Positions 37,564 through 46,957 of a stretch of DNA of 47,119 nt are shown here, in pieces. Both the position numbers and the translations under genes were made by a program. The notes under the pieces are model-generated. The model worked only from the letters and a program-made list of their open reading frames with translations. It ran no database searches and had not been told where the DNA came from. Numbering within the stretch: the first letter of the stretch is position 1; every line of letters starts with the position of its first letter. Origin of the DNA: Pelobacter sp. (GTDB taxonomy: Bacteria; Desulfobacterota; Desulfuromonadia; Geobacterales; Pseudopelobacteraceae); assembly GCA_030824515.1 (NCBI GenBank), contig JAVBXN010000056.1:1-47119 (forward strand), given 5' to 3'.

Positions 37564-38238
37564 TCAGAACGGCCAGAGCTTGTCTACAATATTCATCAGC
37601 CAGCCCGGACTCTGGCGGTCGGAAATGATGCCGCGTCCCGAATAGCTGATCCTTGCGTCGGCAATGTAGATCGAATTGACCACGTTGTCGGCGCCTATAT
37701 CGCGTGGGCGAACCGTCCCTTCCAGTATGATTTCCTGGTCCTCGTTGTTCACCTTGATGTTGCGCCGCCCCTCGATCAGCATGTTGCCGTTGGGCAGCAC
37801 GTCGATGACACGGGCCGTCATGGTCGCCTTGAGATTTTCAGCCCGGGATGTGGAACCGGAACCTTTATAGGATGAATCCACGCTGGCATTGATCAGCTTG
37901 GATAAATCTCCGATATTGTTTTTAAGCAATCCGACCTTCTCAAGCCCCATGAAATTGGGAATACCGGCATTAATGGTTGATCCGCGCGAAGTATCGGTCT
38001 TGGCCTCTTTGGATGCACTGGCGGTCTCGGTAATCACAATGGTCAGGGTGTCACCCCTTCGACGCGCCTTAAGGTCTTCGGTCAGCCCGCCGGACGATGC
38101 CTGCCAGATCGATCCATTCGAGTAATCCGCAACCGGTTTGGGCAACTGCTCATCATAACCAGCTGTTTTTACGCGTGTGTTTTCTACGGCACAGCAGGTC
38201 AATGCCAACGACATTGATAACAGAACGATGCGTTTCAT
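37564..38238 (-). CDS. flgH: Flagellar L-ring lipoprotein FlgH
   Basis: FlgH forms the outer-membrane ring. The 224-residue protein starts with a lipoprotein signal (IVLLSMSLALTCC). The family motifs GSIWQASSGGLTEDLKARRRGD, TLTIVITETASASKEAKT and the C-terminal VRPRDIGADNVVNSIYIADARISYSGRG are visible. Length is normal. A 102-base gap upstream holds a CCTGC/GCAGG hairpin (38264-38278), the largest gap within the operon; a separate promoter there cannot be excluded. Confidence 0.95.
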   Translation of the reverse strand: MKRIVLLSMSLALTCCAVENTRVKTAGYDEQLPKPVADYSNGSIWQASSGGLTEDLKARRRGDTLTIVITETASASKEAKTDTSRGSTINAGIPNFMGLEKVGLLKNNIGDLSKLINASVDSSYKGSGSTSRAENLKATMTARVIDVLPNGNMLIEGRRNIKVNNEDQEIILEGTVRPRDIGADNVVNSIYIADARISYSGRGIISDRQSPGWLMNIVDKLWPF

Positions 38239-38340
38239 TTTTCTTCCTTATCAGGTTAAAACCATTCCCTGCGTTTAGCAGGCCGAAATGACCATGACTT
38301 CTTCAATCATCCTGCCAATCGGGCTGCAATGCATCCGTAA

Positions 38341-39054
38341 TTAAAACGCCACCTGTACCGTTGTGGAGTTGATCACCCGCGCCGGAATTTCCTTGAAGGA
38401 ACTCTGGTTCTGCACCATGATGATATCCCCCTCGCCCCCCGAACTACGAGCCTTCCCCGCAACCGACACCTTCATGACCTCGTTTTCGGCGATGATCGTA
38501 ACGATTTGTCCAGACTTGATCAACGGCACTTTTTCGACCTGGTCCGCCCGCACCGGCTGGTTTGCTTTCAGTGTTGTCCGGCTTTTCTTACCGGCGATTT
38601 CCTCGATTTTGCGAGCCGCCCTGTTGGAGTTATATGATATCTCGCGCTGCTGCAGGGCCAGGTCGGTCGTTGAAATCAGCGAACCATGCTCAATCTGGCG
38701 CGTGGTTACAACCATCTCCGCCAGCGCATCAACGTCCACCCGCACCGGGATATTGCGCACCAATCGATCTTTCTGGCGGGCCAACACGGCCATGCTGAGC
38801 GTACCCCACCCTTCCCACTGCTGCGAAGCGACCACTTCATAATCGATTGGCCCTTCCGGGAGTTTCAGCGCGTCGGAGATCGTTATCCGGCGAATACGGA
38901 CATCCCAGCCCATACCTGCAGTGCGGGTTGTGATAAACGCGGTAACGGCTCCGCGGACTTCGCTGTCACGGTCCACCGCTGACTGTGCATTGCAGGGAAA
39001 TAACGCAACGACCACCGACATGGCAAACAGTATATACGACAAAAAGCGTTTCAT
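38341..39054 (-). CDS. flgA: Flagellar P-ring assembly chaperone FlgA
   Basis: FlgA is a periplasmic chaperone for FlgI ring assembly. The 237-residue product has a signal peptide (FLSYILFAMSVVVALFPCNAQS), a central variable region and a C-terminal SAF domain. Visible motifs are GSLISTTDLALQQREIS, ANQPVRADQVEKVPLIKSGQ and VSVAGKARSSGGEGDIIMVQN, which end in the family's PARVINSTTVQV. It lies between flgG and flgH. Confidence 0.93.
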   Translation of the reverse strand: MKRFLSYILFAMSVVVALFPCNAQSAVDRDSEVRGAVTAFITTRTAGMGWDVRIRRITISDALKLPEGPIDYEVVASQQWEGWGTLSMAVLARQKDRLVRNIPVRVDVDALAEMVVTTRQIEHGSLISTTDLALQQREISYNSNRAARKIEEIAGKKSRTTLKANQPVRADQVEKVPLIKSGQIVTIIAENEVMKVSVAGKARSSGGEGDIIMVQNQSSFKEIPARVINSTTVQVAF

Positions 39055-39072
39055 AACACGTCAGCTCCCAAC

Positions 39073-39861
39073 CTATCTGCGCATGTTGTTGGCGGTCTGC
39101 AGCATCTCATCCGAGGCCTGCACTGCCTTGGAGTTGATTTCGTAGGCCCGCTGCCCGACTATCATGTTGACCATCTCTTCCGCCACGTTGACGTTGCTCA
39201 TCTCAAGCAGTCCCTGGGTGACCGTGCCAAGCCCGTTCTGACCGGGCGTCCCGGTGGTGGCGGTACCCGAAGCATCGGAAGGCAGATAGATGTTCTTGCC
39301 TTGGGCGGAGAGTCCGGCCGGATTGGAAAATGCCGCAAGCTGAATGCTTCCGACGGTTGTGGGCGCACTCTGGCCTGCCTGCTGTACAGAAACTGTACCG
39401 TCACTGCCAATGTTGATTTTGGTTGCGTTACTGGGTATTACTATCTCCGGCAAAAGCGGATTTCCATCAGTCGTGACGATCCGCCCCTGGCTGTCCCGCT
39501 TGAAGGCGCCCGCCCTGGAATAGCCGGTCGTTCCGTCCGGCTGCTGAATCTGGAAAAAGCCGTCACCTTCAATGGCAATGTCCAGTTCGTTACCGGTCTG
39601 GGAAAAATCTCCCGGCGCAAAAATTTTGGTGACAGCGGCCAGACGCGTGCCAAGGCCGATCTGGATGCCGGTCGGAACCTGGGTGGCATTGGTGGCCGGA
39701 GAGCCAGTGGACTTCAGGTTCTGATACATCAGATCCTGGAAATCAGCCCTGCTGCGTTTGAAACCGGTAGTATTGACGTTGGCCAGGTTGTTGGCAACCA
39801 CATCGATATTCTTCTGCTGTGCCTGCATGCCGGAAGCGGCTGTCCAAAGTGCTCTAATCAT
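39073..39861 (-). CDS. flgG: Distal rod protein FlgG
   Basis: FlgG builds the distal rod. The 262-residue protein has the canonical start [20 protein letters not shown] followed by [27 protein letters not shown], the central [14 protein letters not shown], and the C-terminal [37 protein letters not shown]. Length is exactly typical. It follows flgF, a paralogue, by 35 bases. Confidence 0.97.
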   Translation of the reverse strand: MIRALWTAASGMQAQQKNIDVVANNLANVNTTGFKRSRADFQDLMYQNLKSTGSPATNATQVPTGIQIGLGTRLAAVTKIFAPGDFSQTGNELDIAIEGDGFFQIQQPDGTTGYSRAGAFKRDSQGRIVTTDGNPLLPEIVIPSNATKINIGSDGTVSVQQAGQSAPTTVGSIQLAAFSNPAGLSAQGKNIYLPSDASGTATTGTPGQNGLGTVTQGLLEMSNVNVAEEMVNMIVGQRAYEINSKAVQASDEMLQTANNMRR

Positions 39862-39896
39862 GGTCGGACTCCTTGTTTTCTATGCTTTTTATAAGG

Positions 39897-40631
39897 TTAG
39901 AGTTTGCCCAGGTCATTGGCCGCTTTGGCGGCCATGTCGTCGAAGCCGCGTATGACACGCTGGCAGGCTTCAAAGTAGCGGTTGGTTTCGATCATCTGCA
40001 CCATTTCCGAAATGGTCTCGACATTTGAACCTTCGAGATGCCCCTGACGAATCTGGGTTGTGTTGCTCTGACGGGGTTCCTGCTGATCGGCCGGTACGAA
40101 AAGGGTACTGCCCAGCTTGGTCAGCTTGTAAGGCTTTTCAAAATCGACCAGCGAGATAGTCCCGGTCGGATTGCCGTCAACCGTAACCACCCCTTTGGAG
40201 TCGATTTCGACACGATTGCCTTGTATGCGGATTACACCTCCCTGTCCCAGCACGGGGTAACCGTCGGAAGTAACCAGGGTGCCGTCGGCCGACAGGCGGA
40301 AGTTACCTTGACGGGTATATGCGGTTCCGTCAGGCGCGGCAACGGCAAAAAAACCGTCTCCGTCCAGAGCCAGGTCAAGAGTGTTGCCGGTCTGACTGAC
40401 CGGCCCACTTGAATAATCTATGTAAATATTTTCCTTCTGCAGAATCGGGTCAGCAGTTGTGCTCTGAGGGACTTTGGGAGGATTCGTATTGCTGGCCAGC
40501 AACCCCTCGAAGGACATCTTGTCCTTTTTGAAGCCGGCCGTGTTTACGTTGGCCAGGTTGTTGCTGATTACATCCAGTCGCCGCATGGCTGCCAGATTTC
40601 CTGAAATGGCCGCATACATTCCGCTGTTCAT
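39897..40631 (-). CDS. flgF: Proximal rod protein FlgF
   Basis: FlgF is a proximal rod subunit. The 244-residue protein shares the FlgG layout: AAISGNLAAMRRLDVISNNL and ANVNTAGFKKDKMSFEGLLAS at the start, LALDGDGFFAVAAPDG in the middle and EGSNVETISEMVQMIETNRYFEACQRVI at the end. It precedes flgG, the usual order, and follows fliA by about 20 bases. The MNSGMYAAISG start favours FlgF over FlgG. Confidence 0.93.
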   Translation of the reverse strand: MNSGMYAAISGNLAAMRRLDVISNNLANVNTAGFKKDKMSFEGLLASNTNPPKVPQSTTADPILQKENIYIDYSSGPVSQTGNTLDLALDGDGFFAVAAPDGTAYTRQGNFRLSADGTLVTSDGYPVLGQGGVIRIQGNRVEIDSKGVVTVDGNPTGTISLVDFEKPYKLTKLGSTLFVPADQQEPRQSNTTQIRQGHLEGSNVETISEMVQMIETNRYFEACQRVIRGFDDMAAKAANDLGKL

Positions 40632-40653
40632 TATTATTCTCCTCTTAAACCGG

Positions 40654-41433
40654 CTAGTTCTTGTGCAGCTTCAACCGTCCCCGCAGCCTGACCATGGCCT
40701 GGCTGATCAGCTGGGAGATCCGTGATTCCGTGAGCCCCAGTGTTTCACCAATTTCTCTGAGGTTGAAATCCTCATTGTAATAAAGTGTCACCGCCAGGCG
40801 CTCCTTCTCCGGCAGGGTATCAATAGCCTGGCCAAGAGCTTCGGCCAGCTGAATCATCATTACCTGCTGTTGCGGGTTCTTCGCATCGGTTTCGCATAGG
40901 ACGTCAGCCAGGCAGAGCGGATTCCCGTCGTCATCTTCCCAGCTGTCATCAAGACTGATAAATGTAAATACATGTACATCTTCCAGAAGCTCGTAATATT
41001 CATCCAGATTCATGCCAAGCGCACCAGCAACCTCTTCACCGGTAGGATTCCGTCCCAGGGCATGTTCCAGGGTGCGCAGCTCTTTTGCCAACCGCTTGTA
41101 CTTGTCACGCATCGAACGGCTGAGCACATCATATGATCGCAATTCATCCAGAATGGTTCCGCGCACATGCTGCTCGGCAAATGTCTTGAACAGCACCCCC
41201 TTGGAAGGATCATAGCGGTCCGCCGCATTTATCAGGCCGATCATTGCGGCACTCATCAGGTCCTGCTGGTCGAGATGCTGTGGCAGATGGAACATCATTC
41301 TGCCAACCAGATAGTGTACCAGCGGAATATGGGCAACGATCAACTGCTCACGTTCCTTGTCCTGGCGCCTGTCTAGCGCTACTTCGACCTTTTTCTGACG
41401 CCTGTCCGCTACAACCCCGACCTCCGCCGACAT
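40654..41433 (-). CDS. fliA: Flagellar sigma factor FliA (sigma-28)
   Basis: FliA directs RNA polymerase to late flagellar genes. The 259-residue protein has the sigma region 2 (VHYLVGRMMFHLP, DLMSAAMIGLINAADRYDP, FKTFAEQHVRGTILDELRS), region 3 (LGRNPTGEEVAGALGM) and region 4 (LPEKERLAVTLYYNEDFNLR, IGETLGLTESRISQLISQAM). Length is normal. It starts three bases after flhG ends. Its anti-sigma factor FlgM is not visible here. Confidence 0.96.
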   Translation of the reverse strand: MSAEVGVVADRRQKKVEVALDRRQDKEREQLIVAHIPLVHYLVGRMMFHLPQHLDQQDLMSAAMIGLINAADRYDPSKGVLFKTFAEQHVRGTILDELRSYDVLSRSMRDKYKRLAKELRTLEHALGRNPTGEEVAGALGMNLDEYYELLEDVHVFTFISLDDSWEDDDGNPLCLADVLCETDAKNPQQQVMMIQLAEALGQAIDTLPEKERLAVTLYYNEDFNLREIGETLGLTESRISQLISQAMVRLRGRLKLHKN

Positions 41434-41436
41434 AAC

Positions 41437-42363
41437 CTAGCGTACTCCCTGATTGTCCATCATTCTTCTGAAAAAGAACTGTATGTTGCCTTTGATTCCG
41501 GACTGGCGTTTGTTGTCAATCACCCGGCGTGCAAGCGTGGCAAAACAGGCGGAAGCTTCGGAATCCGGAAACAGTTCCGTGACAGCTTTTTGCCGTTTAA
41601 CCGCTTCTACAACCTTTTCGTCCTTTACGACGCATCCCAGATAATCCAGGGATATATTGAGGAAACGACCGGCCACATTGGCCAGCTTGCGGAACACCTC
41701 CAGCGCATCCTCACTGTCCTTGGCCATATTTACCAGCACCTTGAAATGATGTTCCGAATAACGCGTTGCCAGAAGCTTGATAAGCGCATAGGCATCGGTA
41801 ATCGAGGTCGGCTCGGGCGTCACCACCACGAAAATCTCCTGGGCGGCAACCGTGAAATAGGTGACGTTCTCGGATATCCCCGCTTCCGTATCGATAATCA
41901 TGATGTCGAACTGCTCTTCCAGCATGTCCAGTTCGTCCAGCAGCTTCAGTTTCTCATGCTGACCCAGACTGGTCAGTTCCTGGACTCCGGTGCCGGCCGG
42001 AATAATCTTGATGCCGGCCGGGCCGTCAATCAGTATTTCCAGCACCGTTTTTTCGCCGCTCATGACATGGTTAAGGTTGTAGGTGGGAGACAGACCCAAT
42101 AAAACGTCAAGATTCCCCAAACCAAGATCGGCATCAATCAACAGCACCTTTTTACCTTGGGCCGAGAGTGCAATGGCAAGATTGGATACCACGTTGCTCT
42201 TGCCCACGCCCCCCTTGCCGCTGGTCACTGAAATAACCCTGATACCCTGATGGTCAGACAGGCCACCCATCTTGGCAGCATCGGTCTGCTGGAGTTTCTT
42301 TGCATTGTGAGCCATCTGACGGAGGGTGTCGGCCTGATCGCCCGTCCCGGGTATATTGCTCAT
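41437..42363 (-). CDS. flhG: MinD-like ATPase FlhG (FleN/YlxH), flagellar number control
   Basis: FlhG works with FlhF to set flagellar number and position. The 308-residue protein has a deviant Walker A, SGKGGVGKSNVVSNLAIALS, the switch DADLGLGNLDVLLGL and Walker B IMIIDTEAGISENV, as in MinD/ParA ATPases. An N-terminal DQAD-type segment (GDQADTLRQMAHN) is also typical and in relatives binds a regulator. Its ATG follows the flhF stop directly (TAA ATG), with GGAGGTGG inside the flhF end serving as ribosome site. Confidence 0.95.
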   Translation of the reverse strand: MSNIPGTGDQADTLRQMAHNAKKLQQTDAAKMGGLSDHQGIRVISVTSGKGGVGKSNVVSNLAIALSAQGKKVLLIDADLGLGNLDVLLGLSPTYNLNHVMSGEKTVLEILIDGPAGIKIIPAGTGVQELTSLGQHEKLKLLDELDMLEEQFDIMIIDTEAGISENVTYFTVAAQEIFVVVTPEPTSITDAYALIKLLATRYSEHHFKVLVNMAKDSEDALEVFRKLANVAGRFLNISLDYLGCVVKDEKVVEAVKRQKAVTELFPDSEASACFATLARRVIDNKRQSGIKGNIQFFFRRMMDNQGVR

Positions 42364-43695
42364 TTATGCCACCTCCCGCAAAATCATGTCAGCCAGTTTG
42401 GCGGAAGTAGCTACCTCGATATCTTCAGGGACTCGCTGTCCATTTGTAAAATATGCAATTGAAAGATTATCTTTCATTAATAAGTTAACCATATTCCCCA
42501 AACTCTCACTTTCATCAATCTTTGTGAAAACGACCTTACTGATCTGGAAGATGCTGAAACGGTGCAAGATTTCTTCCAGCTCACGATCCTTGGTAGTTGC
42601 CGAGAGACAAAGATACACCTCTACCGGTATTTTGTGTTCAAGGAAGCTCTTCATTTCATCCAGCTTTTCCTTGTCCTTGTGGCTGCGACCAGCGGTGTCG
42701 ATGAAAATCAGGTCGCTGGCGGAATGTTTTTCTACAGCTTTCTCAAGCTCCTTGGGAGTCGACGCGACTTCCAGCGGGATGCCCATGATACGTGAATAGG
42801 TCTTGAGCTGTTCGACCGCCCCCACCCTGAAAATATCCATCGTAATCAGGGCCACCTTGTTGCCGCGATTAAGAGCATACATGGCGGCCAGCTTGGCGGT
42901 GGTGGTTGTCTTACCAACGCCGGTCGGCCCGACCAGTGCGATTATGCGTGGTGAATTTTTTTTCAGCCTGGGGGCTCCGGCAAACTTGATCAGGCGCCCG
43001 AGCGTCTCTCCGAGACGTCCGTTGATGCTCTGGTTGTCGCTCTGGGGCGGCAGCGTATTGAGCGTGTCAATTATCTTGCGGATAAGATCGGTTGAAACGC
43101 CGCTTTTGGCCAGTTCCATGGCAAGTGGCGAGTCTTCCGGCAGCAGATCTTCTCCGGACGGTTCTTCAGTCGCATTACTCTCGCCGGCGGACGGCCATTC
43201 CACCGTTTTGACGCCCCCCTCTTGACTTTTGGTCAGTGTAGCCAACAACAGTTTTTTGATCTCTTCCAGATCCGAGCGGGGGATGTTCTTGAGATTGATT
43301 CCACTCTCATGCGCAGCGGAAGATTGCTCGCCATCAACAGTATTTTCTACCTTGCCGGCTTCCTCTTCGCGCCGCGCCAGGGCATCAACTTTCTCGCGCA
43401 AATCCTTGAGTTCCCTGGCCAAGGGCGCCAGCATCGAACTCTCCATCTCCTCCCTGGCTGTGCGTTCACGCACCGGAGCTTCACGGTAGGCTGCCGGAAC
43501 AGACTGTGGGGGAGCCGGCTTGCGGACCGGGTCAATAGCTGCGGTTACCCGATAGGCCTGTTTACTGAAAAATCCCAGTATTCCGCCGGTCTTTTCTTTC
43601 TTGGTCGAGAGGATCATGGCATCAGGCCCGAGTTCAGCCTTCACCATTCTCAATGCTTCAGCCATGCTTGGCGCTTGAAAGGTTTTAACCAGCAT
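42364..43695 (-). CDS. flhF: SRP-like GTPase FlhF, flagellar placement
   Basis: FlhF marks where a flagellum is built. The 443-residue protein has an N-terminal basic segment (MLVKTFQAPSMAEALRMVKA), a variable linker (about 60-220), and an SRP-type NG domain: GPTGVGKTTTTAKLAAMYAL (G1), DIFRVGAVEQLKTYSRIMG, DTAGRSHKDKEKLDEM (G3) and FTKIDESESLG (G4). Length fits. Its start overlaps the flhA end by 11 bases and flhG follows without a gap. Confidence 0.96.
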   Translation of the reverse strand: MLVKTFQAPSMAEALRMVKAELGPDAMILSTKKEKTGGILGFFSKQAYRVTAAIDPVRKPAPPQSVPAAYREAPVRERTAREEMESSMLAPLARELKDLREKVDALARREEEAGKVENTVDGEQSSAAHESGINLKNIPRSDLEEIKKLLLATLTKSQEGGVKTVEWPSAGESNATEEPSGEDLLPEDSPLAMELAKSGVSTDLIRKIIDTLNTLPPQSDNQSINGRLGETLGRLIKFAGAPRLKKNSPRIIALVGPTGVGKTTTTAKLAAMYALNRGNKVALITMDIFRVGAVEQLKTYSRIMGIPLEVASTPKELEKAVEKHSASDLIFIDTAGRSHKDKEKLDEMKSFLEHKIPVEVYLCLSATTKDRELEEILHRFSIFQISKVVFTKIDESESLGNMVNLLMKDNLSIAYFTNGQRVPEDIEVATSAKLADMILREVA

Positions 43696-45772
43696 TGGAA
43701 CTCACCACCCCTAGTGACTGGATTTTTACATTCTGAGGTATCTCGTTGTGGGAAAGCACGGCCATGTGCGGCACAAAGCGCTCGATCAGCTTACGGACGT
43801 GACGACGAATCGAAGGGGAAGCCAGAAGAACCGGCTGGGCGCCGCTCATGCCGAATCTTTCCGACATATTGCGGATAGCCGAGATGATCTGCTGGGCCGC
43901 CGCCGGCTCGATCGCCAGGTAACTCCCCTGGTCGGATGGTTGAATCGCTTCAGCAATCAGGTCTTCGACTTCGCGGTCCAGCGTTATCAGGTAAAGAGAA
44001 TCATCGTCAAGCTTGTACTGATCCACGATGAAACGTCCCAGTCCCTGACGCACAAACTCGGTCAGCACATCCGGATCCTTGGTAAGCGAAGCATAATCGG
44101 CCAGACACTCAAGTATTGTCCGCATGTCACGGACTGAAACGCCTTCTTTGAGCAGATTCTTGATGACTCGCAGAACAGTACCGAGATTAAGCAGGCCTGG
44201 TATCAGTTCATCAACAACCTTGGGAGCGCTGACTGCAACATTATCAAGCAGTTGTTGCATCTCCTGCCTTCCGACCAGTTCATGTGAGTAGCGTTTTATT
44301 ATTTCACTGATATGGGTTGCCACGACGGTTGTGCTGTCCACTACGGTGTAACCGTTCATCTGGGCCAGGTCGCGCTCTTCGCCGCGAATCCAGACCGCTG
44401 GCAACCCGAAGACCGGTTCCTTGGTCGGTGTGCCGGGCAGATTGGCGGTAACTCCTCCCGAGTCCATTGCCAGATATTGCCCGGTAAGCTCACTCCCCCC
44501 AACCTTGGCGCCACGGATAAGCAGGTTGTATTCATACGGCTTCAACTGCAGATTGTCATGGATATGGATCGGAGGAACAACAAAACCCATTTTTTGGGCG
44601 GTCTGACGACGGATGGAGCGGATGCGCTCAAGCAGCTCTCCATTTTGTGCGGCATCAACCATCGGCACCAAGCCATAGCCGACCTCAAGCTCAAGTACAT
44701 CCAACGGCCTGATATTTGACGCCTGGTCAATTGACTCCTCACCGGCAGTCGCCTCGGGCAACGCGGCGGCATCCTCCACAATCTGGGCTTTTTCGCGGGC
44801 CATCTTGCCAACCAGGAAAGTTACACCTGAAAGGAGTAGAAAGGCAAAATGCGGCAGCCCGGGAATCAGTGCGAACAGGAACAGTACCCCCGAGGAGACA
44901 TAAAACGCCTTGGGATAATTCAGAAACTGGCCGGTCAACTCCTGGCCAAAACTGTTTTCATCAGCAGACCGCGTTACCAGAACTCCGGCGGCGGTGGATA
45001 TGATCAGCGCCGGAATCTGGGCAACCAATCCTTCACCAATGGTAAGCAAAGTGTAGTTGCTCAAGGCGTTCATCATCGGCATGCCCTGTTGCCAGACTCC
45101 GATGATCAAGCCGCCAAATATGTTGACCATTACAATCAGTATGCCGGCAACCGCATCTCCCCGAACAAATTTGCTGGCTCCGTCCATCGAACCGTAGAAG
45201 TCCGCCTCGCGCGCTACCTTGCTTCGCCTGGCTTTAGCCTCTTTATCGGTTATCAGTCCGGCTGAAAGATCGGCATCGATAGCCATCTGCTTGCCCGGCA
45301 TGGCGTCCAACGTAAATCGAGCAGCGACCTCAGCCACACGACCGGCGCCCTTGGTGATAACAACAAAATTAATAATAACCAATATCAGAAAGATGACGGT
45401 TCCAACCACATAGTTGCCTCCGACAACAAACTGTCCGAAAGCTTTTATTACCGCGCCGGCCGATTCGGCCCCTTCACTGCCGTGAAGAAGTATCAAGCGT
45501 GTGGAAGCGATATTGAGCGCGAGCCGAAACAGAGTCGTGACAAGCAGCACCGAAGGGAATACAGAAAAATCCAACGGTTGCACCGTATAGAGACATATCA
45601 TTAGAATCGCCAATGCGATTGTGATATTGGCCGCCAGAAATATATCCAGAAAGAAGGCCGGCAACGGAATGATCATTAGCGAGAGTATGCCGATCAGTGC
45701 CAGCGCAACATATATATCCGAGTTTTTGCGAAATCCGCGTAACTCTATAGCTTCTGCAGTACCATTAGCCAT
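43685..45772 (-). CDS. flhA: Flagellar type III export gate protein FlhA
   Basis: FlhA is the large inner-membrane gate of the flagellar export machine. The 695-residue protein has about eight membrane helices in the first 330 residues. These contain the conserved FIAP/FHIPEP patterns FSVFPSVLLVTTLFRLALNI, STRLILLHG, and ITKGAGRVAEVAARFTLDAM followed by PGKQMAIDADLSAG. A cytoplasmic domain follows, with VVDSTTVVATHISEIIKRY. It heads the operon behind a sigma-54 promoter about 55-70 bases upstream. flhB and the fliPQR genes are not in the window on this side. Confidence 0.97.
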   Translation of the reverse strand: MANGTAEAIELRGFRKNSDIYVALALIGILSLMIIPLPAFFLDIFLAANITIALAILMICLYTVQPLDFSVFPSVLLVTTLFRLALNIASTRLILLHGSEGAESAGAVIKAFGQFVVGGNYVVGTVIFLILVIINFVVITKGAGRVAEVAARFTLDAMPGKQMAIDADLSAGLITDKEAKARRSKVAREADFYGSMDGASKFVRGDAVAGILIVMVNIFGGLIIGVWQQGMPMMNALSNYTLLTIGEGLVAQIPALIISTAAGVLVTRSADENSFGQELTGQFLNYPKAFYVSSGVLFLFALIPGLPHFAFLLLSGVTFLVGKMAREKAQIVEDAAALPEATAGEESIDQASNIRPLDVLELEVGYGLVPMVDAAQNGELLERIRSIRRQTAQKMGFVVPPIHIHDNLQLKPYEYNLLIRGAKVGGSELTGQYLAMDSGGVTANLPGTPTKEPVFGLPAVWIRGEERDLAQMNGYTVVDSTTVVATHISEIIKRYSHELVGRQEMQQLLDNVAVSAPKVVDELIPGLLNLGTVLRVIKNLLKEGVSVRDMRTILECLADYASLTKDPDVLTEFVRQGLGRFIVDQYKLDDDSLYLITLDREVEDLIAEAIQPSDQGSYLAIEPAAAQQIISAIRNMSERFGMSGAQPVLLASPSIRRHVRKLIERFVPHMAVLSHNEIPQNVKIQSLGVVSSNAG

Positions 45773-45826
45773 GGGATTGTTTTTGAAGACCGCTTTCTTA
45801 GTTTGGTGTCAAAGCATCGTCATTTT

Positions 45827-45841
45827 GCATTTTTTATGCCA
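45827..45841 (-). promoter_or_regulatory. Sigma-54 promoter of the flhA flagellar operon
   Basis: The minus strand reads TGGCATAAAAAATGC, with GG and GC exactly ten bases apart and T before TGG. The start would be near 45815, some 43 bases before the flhA ATG. The A-rich spacer is typical of flagellar sigma-54 sites. Confidence 0.75.
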
Positions 45842-46003
45842 ACAGCACACAGCATCAGTGTTCTTGCTTCAAGCACTCTATTGCCTTATGTTCAAGACAT
45901 GTGACTCGGCAGCGGCAGTGCTTGGCCATGCGCGCCGCAATGTCAAACGATTGAACGTGTCGGATTATTGACGCAGGATTTTTGCGGCAATGCACAGTGC
46001 ATC

Positions 46004-46032
46004 TTGCTTTGCTTAAAATGTTAGTGTATTGT
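46004..46032 (+). promoter_or_regulatory. Candidate sigma-70 promoter of ihfA
   Basis: TTGCTT and TATTGT are 17 bases apart. The start would be near 46040, about 20 bases before the ATG. The rest of the 45773-46059 interval holds only this and the divergent flhA promoter. Confidence 0.4.
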
Positions 46033-46059
46033 CCAGTGCAATTTAAGCGGAGGAATCGT

Positions 46060-46338
46060 ATGACAAAAGCAGATATTATCGAAAGGGTTTCAAGCTCTTG
46101 CAGTCTTTCTAAAAAAGAGTCGTCCGATCTGGTTGAAGGGTGCTTTTCTCTTGTTAAAAACTGTCTCGAGAGCGGAGAGGATCTGAAAATATCCGGTTTT
46201 GGCAAGTTCGAGGTAAAACATAAGAACCCGAGGCGAGGCAGAAACCCGCAAACCGGCCAAGCGCTCGAAATATCCGCACGCAGGATTCTAAGCTTTAAAC
46301 CGAGCCAATTGCTTAGAGCGGCTGTAAACGGTCTGTAG
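46060..46338 (+). CDS. ihfA: Integration host factor alpha-like DNA-bending protein
   Basis: The 92-residue HU/IHF-family protein has [20 protein letters not shown], the dimer core ([20 protein letters not shown]), [25 protein letters not shown] and a C-terminal [14 protein letters not shown]. The GFGKFEV...RPGRNP-like arm and ARRxxxFxPSQ end point to IHF alpha rather than HU, but family members are close. GCGGAGG precedes the ATG. It is followed by ssb after 37 bases. IHF bends DNA at sigma-54 promoters in other bacteria. Confidence 0.85.
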   Translation: MTKADIIERVSSSCSLSKKESSDLVEGCFSLVKNCLESGEDLKISGFGKFEVKHKNPRRGRNPQTGQALEISARRILSFKPSQLLRAAVNGL

Positions 46339-46375
46339 ATCTGATATTCATCAATTCACACTAGGAGTAGAATAT

Positions 46376-46804
46376 ATGGCCAGCCTGAATAAAGTCATGC
46401 TAATTGGAAATCTAGGCAAGGATCCGGAGCTTCGCCATACACCTGCCGGCACAGCAGTGGCAACTTTCTCAATAGCAACCAGTGAACGTTTTAAGAGTAA
46501 GCAAACCAACGAATGGGAAGAAAAAACCGAGTGGCACAACATAGTGCTTTGGAGCAAGCTTGCTGAAACAGCCGGGCAATACCTGTCCAAGGGAAAGACT
46601 GTCTATATTGAAGGACGTCTACAGACCCGCAAATGGCAGGATCGCGACGGCAACACTCGCTACACCACCGAAATAGTCGGCGATACGATGAAGATGTTAT
46701 CTCCAAAAGGTGAGGGAGCCCGTGGCGGCGATTCATCCTATGAGCCTTCCGGCGGGGGAAGTTATGAAGAGCCTCCTTTCCAGGATGACGATATCCCGTT
46801 TTGA
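46376..46804 (+). CDS. ssb: Single-stranded DNA-binding protein SSB
   Basis: SSB coats single-stranded DNA during replication and repair. The 142-residue protein has the OB-fold start [58 protein letters not shown] and [21 protein letters not shown] Gly/Ser-rich linker follows, with the acidic DDDIPF tip that binds partner enzymes. Length is normal. It is probably co-transcribed with ihfA. Confidence 0.97.
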   Translation: MASLNKVMLIGNLGKDPELRHTPAGTAVATFSIATSERFKSKQTNEWEEKTEWHNIVLWSKLAETAGQYLSKGKTVYIEGRLQTRKWQDRDGNTRYTTEIVGDTMKMLSPKGEGARGGDSSYEPSGGGSYEEPPFQDDDIPF

Positions 46805-46853
46805 GAAAAAGGGCATGATAACTACTGACCGTATGATGCTGTCCTCATAGCCT

Positions 46854-46898
46854 AAAACCATGAGAGGGATGGTCCCATCGGAGCCACCCCTCTCATCT
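46854..46898 (-). terminator. Hairpin at the end of the small membrane-protein gene
   Basis: TGAGAGGG and CCCTCTCA (8 bp, with an inner TGG/CCA stem) flank a central loop. On the minus strand TGGTTTTAGG follows, so it most likely ends the gene at 46958-47119; it may also serve ssb from the other side. Confidence 0.5.
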
Positions 46899-46957
46899 TG
46901 CCGCGGTAATATACCTGATTCCTCGGCGTCTTCCTCTGACTGCAATTTTTGTCTGTA

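Noticed and set aside
38239..38340. Possible sigma-54 promoter before flgH (TTGGCAGGATGATTGA)
   Set aside because: The -12 GC is replaced by GA, and the site is inside a compact operon. Not strong enough to list.
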